A stretch of 64,000 bases of DNA from positions 1 through 64,000 of the forward strand of contig CAKQME010000011.1 in assembly GCA_934254815.1 (NCBI GenBank), written 5' to 3'. Position 1 is the stretch's first letter. Every line of letters starts with the position of its first letter. Shown piece after piece: positions 6,128-14,600 of this stretch. A program made the position numbers and the translations under genes. The DNA is from an uncultured Clostridia bacterium. Lineage in GTDB: Bacteria; Bacillota; Clostridia; Christensenellales; Borkfalkiaceae. The notes under the pieces are model-generated. The model ran no database searches. It was not told the origin of the DNA and saw only the letters and a list, made by a program, of their open reading frames with translations.

Positions 6128-8527
6128 ATGTTAGCGCCTTTAAGTTGGCTTAAAGAATACGTCGATATAGACGTAAGCGTCGAAGAACTTGAAAAAAGAC
6201 TGTTCGATAGCGGTTTCGAAGTTGAGCAGATTATACCTTACGGCGATAAGCTCGATAAAGTGGTAACTTGCCGCATAAAAGAAATTACGCAACACCCTAA
6301 CGCCGAAAGGCTTCGCGTGTGTCAGGTAGACGCGGGCAAATACGGAACGTTACAGATAATAACAAACGCGACAAACGTTTCGGTCGGAGATATCGTTCCC
6401 GTTGCCGTCGACGGCGCGACGCTTGCTACGGGCGACCGTATTTTTAACGGTAAACTTCGCGGCGAACCGTCTTACGGAATGTTCTGCGGCGGCGAAGAAC
6501 TCGGCATCGATGACGATATTTACGAGGGAGCTTCGGGCGACAGCGTGCTTATTTTTCACGACGAATTCCCCCTCGGAGAAGAAGTGCGCGACCTGCTTAA
6601 TCTTAAAGATTACGTTTTCGATATTTCCGTCCTTGCAAACAGACCCGATTGTCAGAGCGTTCTCGGCATTGCGAGAGAAATAGCCTGCGCGCTTAAAAAA
6701 CCGCTTAAAGAACCGTCTTACGAATTCGAAGCGAAAGCGGCGGAGAGCGACGAGAAGATAACGGTAAAAGTAGAAGCGAAAGACCTTTGTCCGAGATATA
6801 TAGCTCATCTTATAAAAGACGTAAAAATAGAAAAGTCGCCCAAGTGGTTGACGAGAAGACTTAAACTCTGCGGAATAAACGCGATAAACAATATAGTCGA
6901 TATTACGAATTACGTTCTGCTCGAACTCGGTCAGCCGATGCACGCTTTCGATCTTGCCGACCTTAAAGGCGAAGAAATAAACGTCCGCCGGGCGAGAAAC
7001 GGCGAAAAAATCGTCACGCTCGACGAAAAAGAAGTTGAGTTGAACAGCGATAATCTGCTCATCTGCGACGGCGAAAGAGGAGTTGCGCTTGCGGGTATTA
7101 TGGGCGGACTTAACAGCGAAATAAAGCCCGATACGGCGGCGGTTGTGTTCGAGTGCGCTAAGTTCAGAAGAGATAACGTGAGAAAATCTTCGAGAACTCT
7201 CGGTAAATCGAGCGATTCTTCCAAACGATTTGAAAAGGGCGTGGACGAATACACTACAGAAAGAGCAATGAAACGCGCGCTTCACCTTGTCTGCGAATTG
7301 AATGCGGGCAGGGTTGCTACCGTTCACGACGACGTCTCTGCGGGCGAAAAACAAGAGAACGCGGTCGTCGAAACTACTTTCGATAAAATTAACGGGGTTC
7401 TCGGCATAGAAGTGCCGCAAGAAGAAATAGTAAGAATTTTAAAGTCGCTCGATTTCGGCGTAGAAGTAAACGGCGATAAAATAAAAACCATAGCTCCGCC
7501 GTACAGAGAAGACGTCGAGGGCTATGCGGACCTTGCCGAAGAAGTTATAAGAATCTACGGCTATGAACATATCGTACCCACGCTTTTAAAAGACGCGTCT
7601 ATAACCGACGGCGGTTACGATAAGGCGCAGAAAGACGAAAACAGGGTAAAACGTGCGCTCGCTTCGGCGGGATATAACGAAGTTATGACTTATTCGTTTT
7701 ATTCCAAAAAGGATATAGCCGCATTGAATTTACGCGAGAACGACGAGGAAAGTAAGGTTATAATTCTCGAACATCCGCTCAGCGATAATTACGAAGTTTT
7801 AAGAAGAACGCTTGTCCCGTCGCTCCTCGGCGTCGTTTCGAGAAATATGAAACGCGGTAACGCGGAGGGCAGAATTTTCGAAATAGCCGGAACTTACGCT
7901 CCGAAAGAATTGCCTATAACGGAATTCCCCGTAGAAGATAAACACCTCGCAATCGCGGTATTCGGCGGAGATAACGACTTTTTCACGTTAAAAGGCGCGA
8001 TAGAACGTTTATCCGACTATTTCGGCGTGAAGTTCGACCTTTCGACGAGAGCGGATAAAACCTATCTGCACCCCGGAGTATCGGCTAAAATTTTATGCGA
8101 AAACGAAGAACTCGGCGTATACGGGCAGGTAAGATACGAAGTAGCCGAAAAATACGATATAGAAAATAAAGTCTATGTGGCGGAACTCGATTATACTAAA
8201 CTGGCTGCTCATTTCGATAAGAATTTCAGATTCGAGCCTTTACCGAAATTCCCCGACGCGGAAAGAGACCTTGCGTTCGTAGCGGACGAAAAGCTGACTT
8301 GCGGCGAGCTTACCGAAGCTATAAAGCAAGCCTGCAAAAACGTTAAATCGGTCGAACTTTTCGACGTTTACGTCGGAGAGCAGATCGGCGCGGGAAAGAA
8401 GAGTATGGCGTTTAAAGTCACGTTTGCGGCGGGCGAAGAAAAACCGCTTGCGCAGGAAGACGTCGACGGTTTCGTCAAGAGGATATTAGGCAGTCTTAAA
8501 CATAGGCTTAACGTAGAATTAAGATAA
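6128..8527 (+). CDS. pheT: Phenylalanine--tRNA ligase beta subunit
   Basis: The 799-residue beta subunit of PheRS. It provides tRNA binding and the editing site that removes mischarged tyrosine. The N-terminal EMAP-II-like tRNA-binding domain (about 40-150) includes ITQHPNAERLRVCQVDAG. B3/B4 editing and B5 domains follow (INNIVDITNYVLLELGQPMHAFD near 255), then a catalytic-like core. The C-terminal ferredoxin-fold anticodon-binding domain (about 705-799) starts at FEPLPKFPDAERDLAFV. An AAGGAGGG ribosome site lies seven bases before the ATG. It converges with the DUF896 gene, and a shared palindrome lies between them. Confidence 0.97.
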   Translation: MLAPLSWLKEYVDIDVSVEELEKRLFDSGFEVEQIIPYGDKLDKVVTCRIKEITQHPNAERLRVCQVDAGKYGTLQIITNATNVSVGDIVPVAVDGATLATGDRIFNGKLRGEPSYGMFCGGEELGIDDDIYEGASGDSVLIFHDEFPLGEEVRDLLNLKDYVFDISVLANRPDCQSVLGIAREIACALKKPLKEPSYEFEAKAAESDEKITVKVEAKDLCPRYIAHLIKDVKIEKSPKWLTRRLKLCGINAINNIVDITNYVLLELGQPMHAFDLADLKGEEINVRRARNGEKIVTLDEKEVELNSDNLLICDGERGVALAGIMGGLNSEIKPDTAAVVFECAKFRRDNVRKSSRTLGKSSDSSKRFEKGVDEYTTERAMKRALHLVCELNAGRVATVHDDVSAGEKQENAVVETTFDKINGVLGIEVPQEEIVRILKSLDFGVEVNGDKIKTIAPPYREDVEGYADLAEEVIRIYGYEHIVPTLLKDASITDGGYDKAQKDENRVKRALASAGYNEVMTYSFYSKKDIAALNLRENDEESKVIILEHPLSDNYEVLRRTLVPSLLGVVSRNMKRGNAEGRIFEIAGTYAPKELPITEFPVEDKHLAIAVFGGDNDFFTLKGAIERLSDYFGVKFDLSTRADKTYLHPGVSAKILCENEELGVYGQVRYEVAEKYDIENKVYVAELDYTKLAAHFDKNFRFEPLPKFPDAERDLAFVADEKLTCGELTEAIKQACKNVKSVELFDVYVGEQIGAGKKSMAFKVTFAAGEEKPLAQEDVDGFVKRILGSLKHRLNVELR

Positions 8528-8556
8528 AAAAAGAAACGCTCAGCTGAGCGTTTCTT
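8524..8556 (-). terminator. Terminator overlapping the DUF896 stop codon
   Basis: A perfect 26-bp palindrome (8531-8556, 13-bp arms). On the minus strand it is followed by a T-run (8524-8532), the layout of an intrinsic terminator. It contains the stop codon of the minus-strand gene (8540-8542). On the plus strand a CTTTTTTT stretch occurs a few bases later, so it may also end pheST transcripts. Confidence 0.75.
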
Positions 8557-8749
8557 CGGGCTTTTTTTCGAGTTTGTGTTTTCCGTTTTCGTCGACGATA
8601 TAGGTGTTGTCCAGCTGAGAACGGAGATTTCCGACCACGCTTGCGACGTACTCTTTGCGCAGTGCGGCTTGTTCGGCTTTTTCCTCGTCGGTAAGCCCCT
8701 CTTCACGTTGTTTTTTTGCTAAAAAATTTATTCTTTCGATATTCGGCAT
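8540..8749 (-). CDS. DUF896 (YnzC-like) small protein
   Basis: A 69-residue cytoplasmic protein of the DUF896/UPF0291 family. The family pattern is clear: ERINFLAKKQREEGLTDEEKAEQAALRKEYV followed by a short VVGNLRSQLDNT segment. B. subtilis YnzC folds as a helical hairpin; its function is not settled. The ATG at 8749 has GGAGA about nine bases upstream; the longer frame to 8833 would add unrelated residues through the promoter. It is transcribed alone, divergently from the SDR gene. Confidence 0.9.
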   Translation of the reverse strand: MPNIERINFLAKKQREEGLTDEEKAEQAALRKEYVASVVGNLRSQLDNTYIVDENGKHKLEKKPEETLS

Positions 8750-8775
8750 CGTGATATTCTCCTTATTTTTTTTGT

Positions 8776-8804
8776 AGTATATCACAAGTCGGATAAAAAC
8801 GCAA
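8776..8804 (-). promoter_or_regulatory. DUF896 gene promoter
   Basis: On the minus strand: TTGCGT (8799-8804), 17-bp spacer, TATACT (8776-8781), 27 bp before the start codon. Confidence 0.75.
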
Positions 8805-8822
8805 CTTTTTAAGTAGGTAAGT

Positions 8823-9602
8823 ATGGAATACACGTTGGTAACGGGCGCGACTGGCGGCTTGGGGAGTGAATTTTGCCGACAACTCGTTAAAACCGATAAT
8901 TTGTTTTTAACGGGCAGAAGTGCGGAAAAACTCGAAAATTTAAAAAACGAACTTCATAAAATAAACGCGAAAGCCGAAATTTTTACGTTCGCCGCCGATA
9001 TAACGAGCGTTGACGACAGAAAAAAATTGTTTGATTGCGCCGACGAAAACGGAATAAAGTTTTCGGGGCTGTTTAACGTGGCGGGGGTCGACACGCAGAA
9101 AGAATTTTTGAAATACACTCAGGAAAAGTTGGTTTTTCAATTGCGGGTAAACGTCGAAGCGACGCTTTCGGTCACGAGATATGTCCTTGAACGCCGAGCC
9201 GAAAAACTGAAAATTCTGACCGTCGGGAGTATGAGCGGAACTACGCCTATGCCGTATTTTGCGATATATTCCGCGTCGAAAGCATTTCTTGCCGACTTTT
9301 TCACTGCTCTTCGTTACGAAGTGAAAAACGCCCGTATCACAACTCTCATACCGGGCGGAATACCTACGAGACCCGATATCGTGAACGATATAAAAATTCA
9401 GGGTATAACGGGTAAATTATCGTCAAAATCTGCGGGTTTCGTGGTAAAAAAAGCGTTAAAGGCATTGAGTAAAAACAAGCGCAGGGTAATACCGGGCGCG
9501 TTTAATAAATTTGTGTATTGTCTTGAAAAAATAGCTCCGCTTTCGGTGCAGTGCAGATATATAGCGCGTAAATGGAGTAAAAAAGAAAAAGACGCATTTT
9601 AA
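8823..9602 (+). CDS. SDR family oxidoreductase
   Basis: A 259-residue classical short-chain dehydrogenase/reductase. The Rossmann glycine motif TGATGGLG occupies residues 7-14, an NVAG-type motif (FNVAGVD) is near residue 84, the catalytic serine is in VGSMSG (about 136-140), and the YSASK catalytic pair is Tyr149/Lys153. It resembles the YqjQ/DltE-like group of SDRs, so it should reduce or oxidise an alcohol/carbonyl using NAD(P)H. The substrate is unknown. thyA starts 34 bases downstream with its own AGGAG, so the gene likely leads the thyA-folA operon. Whether the pairing with folate genes has a metabolic meaning cannot be judged here. Confidence 0.85.
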   Translation: MEYTLVTGATGGLGSEFCRQLVKTDNLFLTGRSAEKLENLKNELHKINAKAEIFTFAADITSVDDRKKLFDCADENGIKFSGLFNVAGVDTQKEFLKYTQEKLVFQLRVNVEATLSVTRYVLERRAEKLKILTVGSMSGTTPMPYFAIYSASKAFLADFFTALRYEVKNARITTLIPGGIPTRPDIVNDIKIQGITGKLSSKSAGFVVKKALKALSKNKRRVIPGAFNKFVYCLEKIAPLSVQCRYIARKWSKKEKDAF

Positions 9603-9636
9603 GCCGTTTTATTCCGGCAAAATACAGGAGAAGAAT

Positions 9637-10467
9637 ATGAGTTACGCAGATAAAGTGTTCCGCGCCAACGCGGAGGATATTTTAACAAACGGAGTATGGG
9701 ATACCGATAAAGAAGTAAGACCGAAATGGCTTGACGGTACGCCCGCGCACACGGTGAAAAAGTTCTGTATAGTCAATCGTTACGATTTATCAAAAGAATT
9801 TCCGATAATAACGCTCAGAAAACAGGGTTTTAAAAACGCCGTTGACGAAATACTCTGGATATGGCAGAAGAAGTCGAACAGAATATGCGATCTTCATTCG
9901 CATATATGGGATAGCTGGGCAGGCGAAGACGGAACCATAGGTAAGGCATACGGTTATCAGCTCGGCGTTAAACATATCTATAAAGAGGGCGAGTTCGATC
10001 AGGTTGACAGAGTTCTGTACGATTTGAAAAATAACCCTGCGTCGCGCCGTATTATGACCAATATATATACGTTTGCCGACCTGCACGAAATGAATCTCTA
10101 TCCGTGCGCGTATTCTATGACGTTTAACGTTACGGGCAACAAGCTTAACGGAATACTCAATCAGCGTTCTAACGATATGGCTGTCGCAAACGGTTGGAAC
10201 GTTATGCAATACGCGGTACTGCTTCATATGTTCGCGCAGGTTTCAGGTCTTGAAGTCGGTGAACTCGTTCACGTTATAGCCGACGCGCATATTTATGACA
10301 GACATATTCCCTCGGTAAAGGAAATGCTTGCAAACCCGGAATATCCCGCGCCTAAGTTTATAATGAACAAAGATATAAAAAACTTTTACGATTTCACCGT
10401 CGACGATTTCAAACTCGAGGGTTACGAAGCGACTCCGCTTAAAACAAGGTTAGAGGTTGCCATATGA
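9637..10467 (+). CDS. thyA: Thymidylate synthase
   Basis: A 276-residue thymidylate synthase. It methylates dUMP to dTMP, using methylene-tetrahydrofolate as both carbon donor and reductant and releasing dihydrofolate. The phosphate-binding/active-site run NPASRRIMTNIYTFADL is near residue 133. The catalytic cysteine is Cys157 in LYPCAYS, and NQRSNDMAVANGWNVMQYAVL binds dUMP and folate. AHIYDRHI is near residue 222. PCAY in place of the common PCH is also found in the B. subtilis ThyA branch, so it is not a defect. The gene ends ATATGA, overlapping the folA start by four bases, which couples synthase and reductase. Confidence 0.96.
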   Translation: MSYADKVFRANAEDILTNGVWDTDKEVRPKWLDGTPAHTVKKFCIVNRYDLSKEFPIITLRKQGFKNAVDEILWIWQKKSNRICDLHSHIWDSWAGEDGTIGKAYGYQLGVKHIYKEGEFDQVDRVLYDLKNNPASRRIMTNIYTFADLHEMNLYPCAYSMTFNVTGNKLNGILNQRSNDMAVANGWNVMQYAVLLHMFAQVSGLEVGELVHVIADAHIYDRHIPSVKEMLANPEYPAPKFIMNKDIKNFYDFTVDDFKLEGYEATPLKTRLEVAI

Positions 10468-10964
10468 TACGCGCGATAGTTGCGGTCGACGAAAAATGGG
10501 GTATAGGCAAAAAAAACGGCTTGCTGTTTTCTATTCCCGAAGATATGAAGTACTTCCGCAAAACAACGATAGGTTCTACAGTATGTATGGGGTATAACAC
10601 ATTATTGTCTTTTCCCGACGGAAAACCTTTGCCGAACAGAAGAAACATAACGCTTTGCCCCGAATCGGTCAACCGTAAAGATCTTCTGTGCGTTCATTCG
10701 CTCGACGATATGCTTAAGGCGATTGCAAGCGAAAAAAACGATGTATACATTATCGGCGGAGCGATGTTTTATCATACGATGTTGCCGTATTGCGAAGAGG
10801 TTCTTGTCACGAAAGTGTCTGCCGACGGCGGCGCAGAGGTCTTTTTCGATAATCTCGACAAAGATAAACGATTTAAATGCGTAAGCATTTCAGACGAAAT
10901 AGTAAGCAACGGCTATAAAATTTATTTTACAAAGTATATAAATAATAAGGTAACGAGGTGTTAA
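10464..10964 (+). CDS. folA: Dihydrofolate reductase
   Basis: A 166-residue type I DHFR that reduces dihydrofolate, the by-product of ThyA, to tetrahydrofolate with NADPH. Visible family features are IRAIVAVDEKWGIGKKNGLLFSIPEDMKYF (active-site Met20-type loop and the acidic residue), GSTVCMGYNTLLSFPDGKPLPNRRNI (NADPH and folate contacts), and DVYIIGGAMFYHTMLPYCEEVLVTKV (cofactor glycine pair). It overlaps thyA by four bases and is followed after one base by the cupin gene. The length is normal for the family. Confidence 0.95.
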   Translation: MIRAIVAVDEKWGIGKKNGLLFSIPEDMKYFRKTTIGSTVCMGYNTLLSFPDGKPLPNRRNITLCPESVNRKDLLCVHSLDDMLKAIASEKNDVYIIGGAMFYHTMLPYCEEVLVTKVSADGGAEVFFDNLDKDKRFKCVSISDEIVSNGYKIYFTKYINNKVTRC

Positions 10965-10965
10965 A

Positions 10966-11295
10966 ATGATAATCGACTTAAAAGACGTAAAAGAAGTAGA
11001 GTATCCCGCGTTCAAAGGCGGTAACGGCAGCGTTTTTCTTAAAATGCTGACTAAAAACGACGTTAAGTTTTTACAGGGCAGAGTTCCCGCAGGGTCGTCG
11101 GTAGGGCTGCATAAGCATATAACCGACAGCGAAACTATACTCGTTTTGTCGGGTAAAGGTAAAGCTGTATGCGACGGCGAAACCGAACTTGTGTCGGCGG
11201 GCGTCTGTACGTTCTGTCCGCGCGGTTCTTCGCATACGCTTATAAACGACGGTAACGAAGATTTGTTGTTTTACGCCGTCGTGCCGCAACAGTAA
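10966..11295 (+). CDS. Cupin domain protein
   Basis: A 109-residue single-domain cupin_2 protein. Motif 1 (GSSVGLHKHITDSETILVLSGKG, about 43-65) and motif 2 (CPRGSSHTLIND, about 85-96) supply the usual histidine/glutamate metal ligands. It is the last gene of the SDR-thyA-folA group, with AGGTG as ribosome site inside the folA end. Reaction unknown; small cupins of this type act as metal-dependent isomerases or ligand-binding proteins. A terminator follows. Confidence 0.85.
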   Translation: MIIDLKDVKEVEYPAFKGGNGSVFLKMLTKNDVKFLQGRVPAGSSVGLHKHITDSETILVLSGKGKAVCDGETELVSAGVCTFCPRGSSHTLINDGNEDLLFYAVVPQQ

Positions 11296-11304
11296 TAATC
11301 TTCG

Positions 11305-11342
11305 GAGCGTGATCGGTTTTTCCCGGTTACGCTCTTTTTTTA
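11305..11342 (+). terminator. Terminator of the thyA-folA operon
   Basis: GAGCGT (11305-11310) pairs with ACGCTC (11329-11334), with additional GATCGG/CCGGTT pairing inside, followed by seven Ts. Confidence 0.82.
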
Positions 11343-11411
11343 GTTTAACCCTATATATAACGCCGAAAAATAAACAAAATTATGAAATTTGTTAATTTTT
11401 TGCAATAAGAC

Positions 11412-11440
11412 TTGAAAAGTCGGCGGAAATATGATATAAT
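11412..11440 (+). promoter_or_regulatory. Promoter of the 2375-residue protein gene
   Basis: TTGAAA (11412-11417), 17-bp spacer, TATAAT (11435-11440). It predicts a 5' leader of about 200 nt, which holds the small ORF and hairpin described next; the rest of the 305-bp gap is AT-rich and featureless. Confidence 0.8.
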
Positions 11441-11558
11441 ACGAATATATTTATATTATTGTCAATTTCCGCCATGTCGAAAATAGAATAATATAAGAGC
11501 AGAACAAACGGAAAAATAAAAACAAAAAACATCTTCACACGACGAGAGGTATCCGCCT

Positions 11559-11594
11559 ATGAAAGATATCACAAATAAAAGCGCAAAGAGATAA
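11559..11594 (+). CDS. Possible 11-residue leader peptide
   Basis: ATG-to-TAA frame encoding MKDITNKSAKR, preceded at about nine bases by GAGAGG. Its last codons form the left arm of a strong hairpin (11577-11612) and its stop lies in the loop. This is the geometry of a ribosome-coupled attenuator, but no run of a single regulatory codon is present. It could be coincidental. Confidence 0.35.
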   Translation: MKDITNKSAKR

Positions 11595-11613
11595 TTTTCC
11601 CTTGCGCTTTTTG
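11577..11613 (+). terminator. Leader terminator/attenuator
   Basis: AAAAGCGCAA (11577-11586) pairs perfectly with TTGCGCTTTT (11602-11611) and the T-run continues. It lies between the promoter at 11412 and the gene at 11647, so unregulated termination here would silence the gene. Confidence 0.6.
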
Positions 11614-11646
11614 TCGTTCTGAAAGAAAAAACAAACAGAGGTTTTT

Positions 11647-14600
11647 ATGAAGCTTAGAAAAAAACTGACGATGCTTGCGCTCGTCGCGGTATTTGCCGTT
11701 CTGACAGTGGTCGGCGTAACGGTCTCGTGTCGCAGACAAAGCAAAGACGTTACGGTTACTATTACTTTCGTTACTAACGGCGGAAACGAGCTTGCGCCCG
11801 TTACGCTTAAACAAGGCGAAGAATTGACTTTGCCGCAGGCGCAAAAGGAGGGGCTTGTCTTTTCGGGGTGGTATTTCGATACCAAGTTCGAAAATTCTTG
11901 TTCAGACAAGATAACCGTGCAAAAAGACGAAACGCTGTACGCCCGTTATTGCGCGATTTTAACTTTTGATAGTTCGGGCGGAACGGAAGTTGCGCCGAGA
12001 ACTTATTATGAGGGCGAAGAAATAGGCGTATTGCCCGCGTCATATAAAAACGGATTTTCGTTCGGCGGCTGGTATTACGATGAAAACCGTAAAAATATAG
12101 TCGGTAAAAAAGATTGTATCGGAACGTCGGTAACGGTTTACGCCGAATTTTCCGCTACTGCCGAAACGCTCAGAAAATTGACTAGCGTCAGAAACGTTTC
12201 GGTTGCGCCGACAGTCGAAGTTATAGCCGACGACGTTGTTTTACATAACGGTAACGTTTCCGACTATATTTCTTTCACATCGTCGGGCGGCGAAGAACTG
12301 GGGCTTGTATGCAGTCCGTCGGGCGGAACTATGTTTATCGTCGAGCCGAACGTAAAACTCGACGAGGGAGCGACCTATTATTTCAAGTCGCTGTCGTCTG
12401 CGATAAAATTCGCGGCGGTTGACGGTAACGACGCCGAACGAGCCGACGAAGTAACCGTTACGACGAGTAAAGAAGAAAAAGAAGTTATTTCTAAAAAACC
12501 GACCGTCCATATCGCCGCGGAAGAGCTTGCAAAGTGGGAAGAGAACGTCTACGTCTATATGGATTCCGGGCTTGAAAAGGACGTAAACCGTATCGTGGCG
12601 AAAACGAATAAAGAGATAAAAACAGGCTCAATCGTCACGATAGGCGAAACTACGGAAGAAAAAGACGACGATTATATATGCAAAGTAATAGCCGTCAGAC
12701 GCGAAAGAATGCAATATGTCGTCGGAACGGAGCTGAAAGAAGACGATTTCGTCGTTATGGAAGTTGTAACTCCCAACGTCGACGATATTTACTACGATAT
12801 AGATATTTACGGCGAAAGACAGGCTCAGATTGAGGGGAATATCAGTCTTTCGGCGGAGACTGTTGCCGAAAACGTCGAACGGAACGAGGGTGTCGTGATG
12901 TTGAAAAACGCGGTCAGAAACGCGGTGATCAACTCTCCGACAGTTATCGGGTATATGGAAAGTCTGCCTACCGAAACGGAAAAAGTCGAATTTATGGCTG
13001 CGCTCGGCGGATTTAATTTTCAGAAGCCTAAGGTAAAAATAGATATCAGAGGAACGTCGCTTGCGTTTGAAATCGAACTCGGCGGAGAAATTCAGGTAAA
13101 GAATTTTAAGGTCGGCGTTACGGTTACAATCAGTAACAGAACGCAGGTAGACTACCGCTATACTATTTGTAAGTCGCGGCTTGTTACGCTTAACCCGTTG
13201 CTTTGGTTTTATACCGACGTAAAAGTAGACTTTTCCAACGATTTTTCTATCGCGCTTGCCGCGACGGTTGAGTTTGCCGATTCCGACGACGATATTCACG
13301 GCGTTATCGATATTACCGACGAGGTAGAATATATAATCGACGTCGGCAAAGACGGACAGAATAAGTTTGCCGAAGCGATAACGGGCAGTCCGCTGTGGGA
13401 GGACGACGGCGAACTCGAATACGTCGATATTTTCAGTATACCGTTAGGGCAGATACCGCTTCCCGTGCCGATCGTATCGCTCCAGCTCGATTTCAACGTG
13501 GTGGGGTCTTTGGGCGCGCGCGCCGGACTTTATGTTGAATTTTCTCATCATTACGTCGAAACTACTACTTTGACGAACGGCGAAAGCGCGTCGGGCGCAA
13601 ACGGTAAACCCGTTATGTTCAAAGAGTTTAAGTTTACGCGCGCCACAACGGAAAACGAAATAGGCATTGATATTACATTAAAGGGGCAGGTCGGCTTCCG
13701 TTGCGGTTTAGAAGTTAAGTTGTCGCTGTCCGTGGCGCGCCTTAACAACGTGGCGGCGGTTTATGTGTCTTTCCGTTTCGGTCCGTATATAGAGCTTAGC
13801 GGACTTGTAAGCTTCAGCTACTCTTACGACGCGGTCAATAAAGTTTCCGAAACACATTTATACGGTGGAATGTATCTCGAAGTCGGGTTGTTCGTCAACG
13901 CGAAAATAGGGGCAAAATTCCTTGTATACGATCTGAATACGGATATTTTCGATAAAAAAATCAGTCTGTACGGCGTGGGCGACAGACTTATTCCTCTTGA
14001 CTTCGTAGAAAAAATCAATTCGCCCGATGATCCTTACGTTATAACCTCGCGTTACGGCGGCGTAAGAATGATTCACGCGCAAATGGAATATCTCGATATA
14101 GTGACGGGCGAGAACGTCGTTGATAACGCCAAAAGAAATATGTACGGCTCGACTCTCGATTACGAATTCGAGTTTTACGACGTACCCGATTATCAGACGG
14201 AAAATTATAAAGATTATATAATTATCAACGGAGACTCAACGCTTATCAGTAAAAGATATCCGTTCAAGACGCTCAGATTTGCTGTAAAAGCAAAATTATT
14301 GCCGAGACACGGCGTTTACGCAAGCGGAATCGAAAGGATTTTCTATGTGGAATACCGCAATCCCGACGGCAGAGATTATGCCGAACAAAACAGCGAATTC
14401 AGAAACGAATATTACGTCGGCGGCGGTTCGACGTATTCCGAAGTGCTTGCACGTTATACGTTCAGAGAGGGCGAACAGGTGTCGCCGCCCGAATTTACGC
14501 GGGATACATTGCCCGTCCGTCAGGGGTATTATCTCGACGTGAACGACCTTTGGGAAAAATACTATCCGTTCCTCGGCGGCAGGGTTGACGAGAACTTTAA

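Noticed and set aside
6350..7420. 356-codon minus-strand frame inside pheT
   Set aside because: pheT is intact and typical across this region; the antisense protein is Phe/Arg-rich with no domain.
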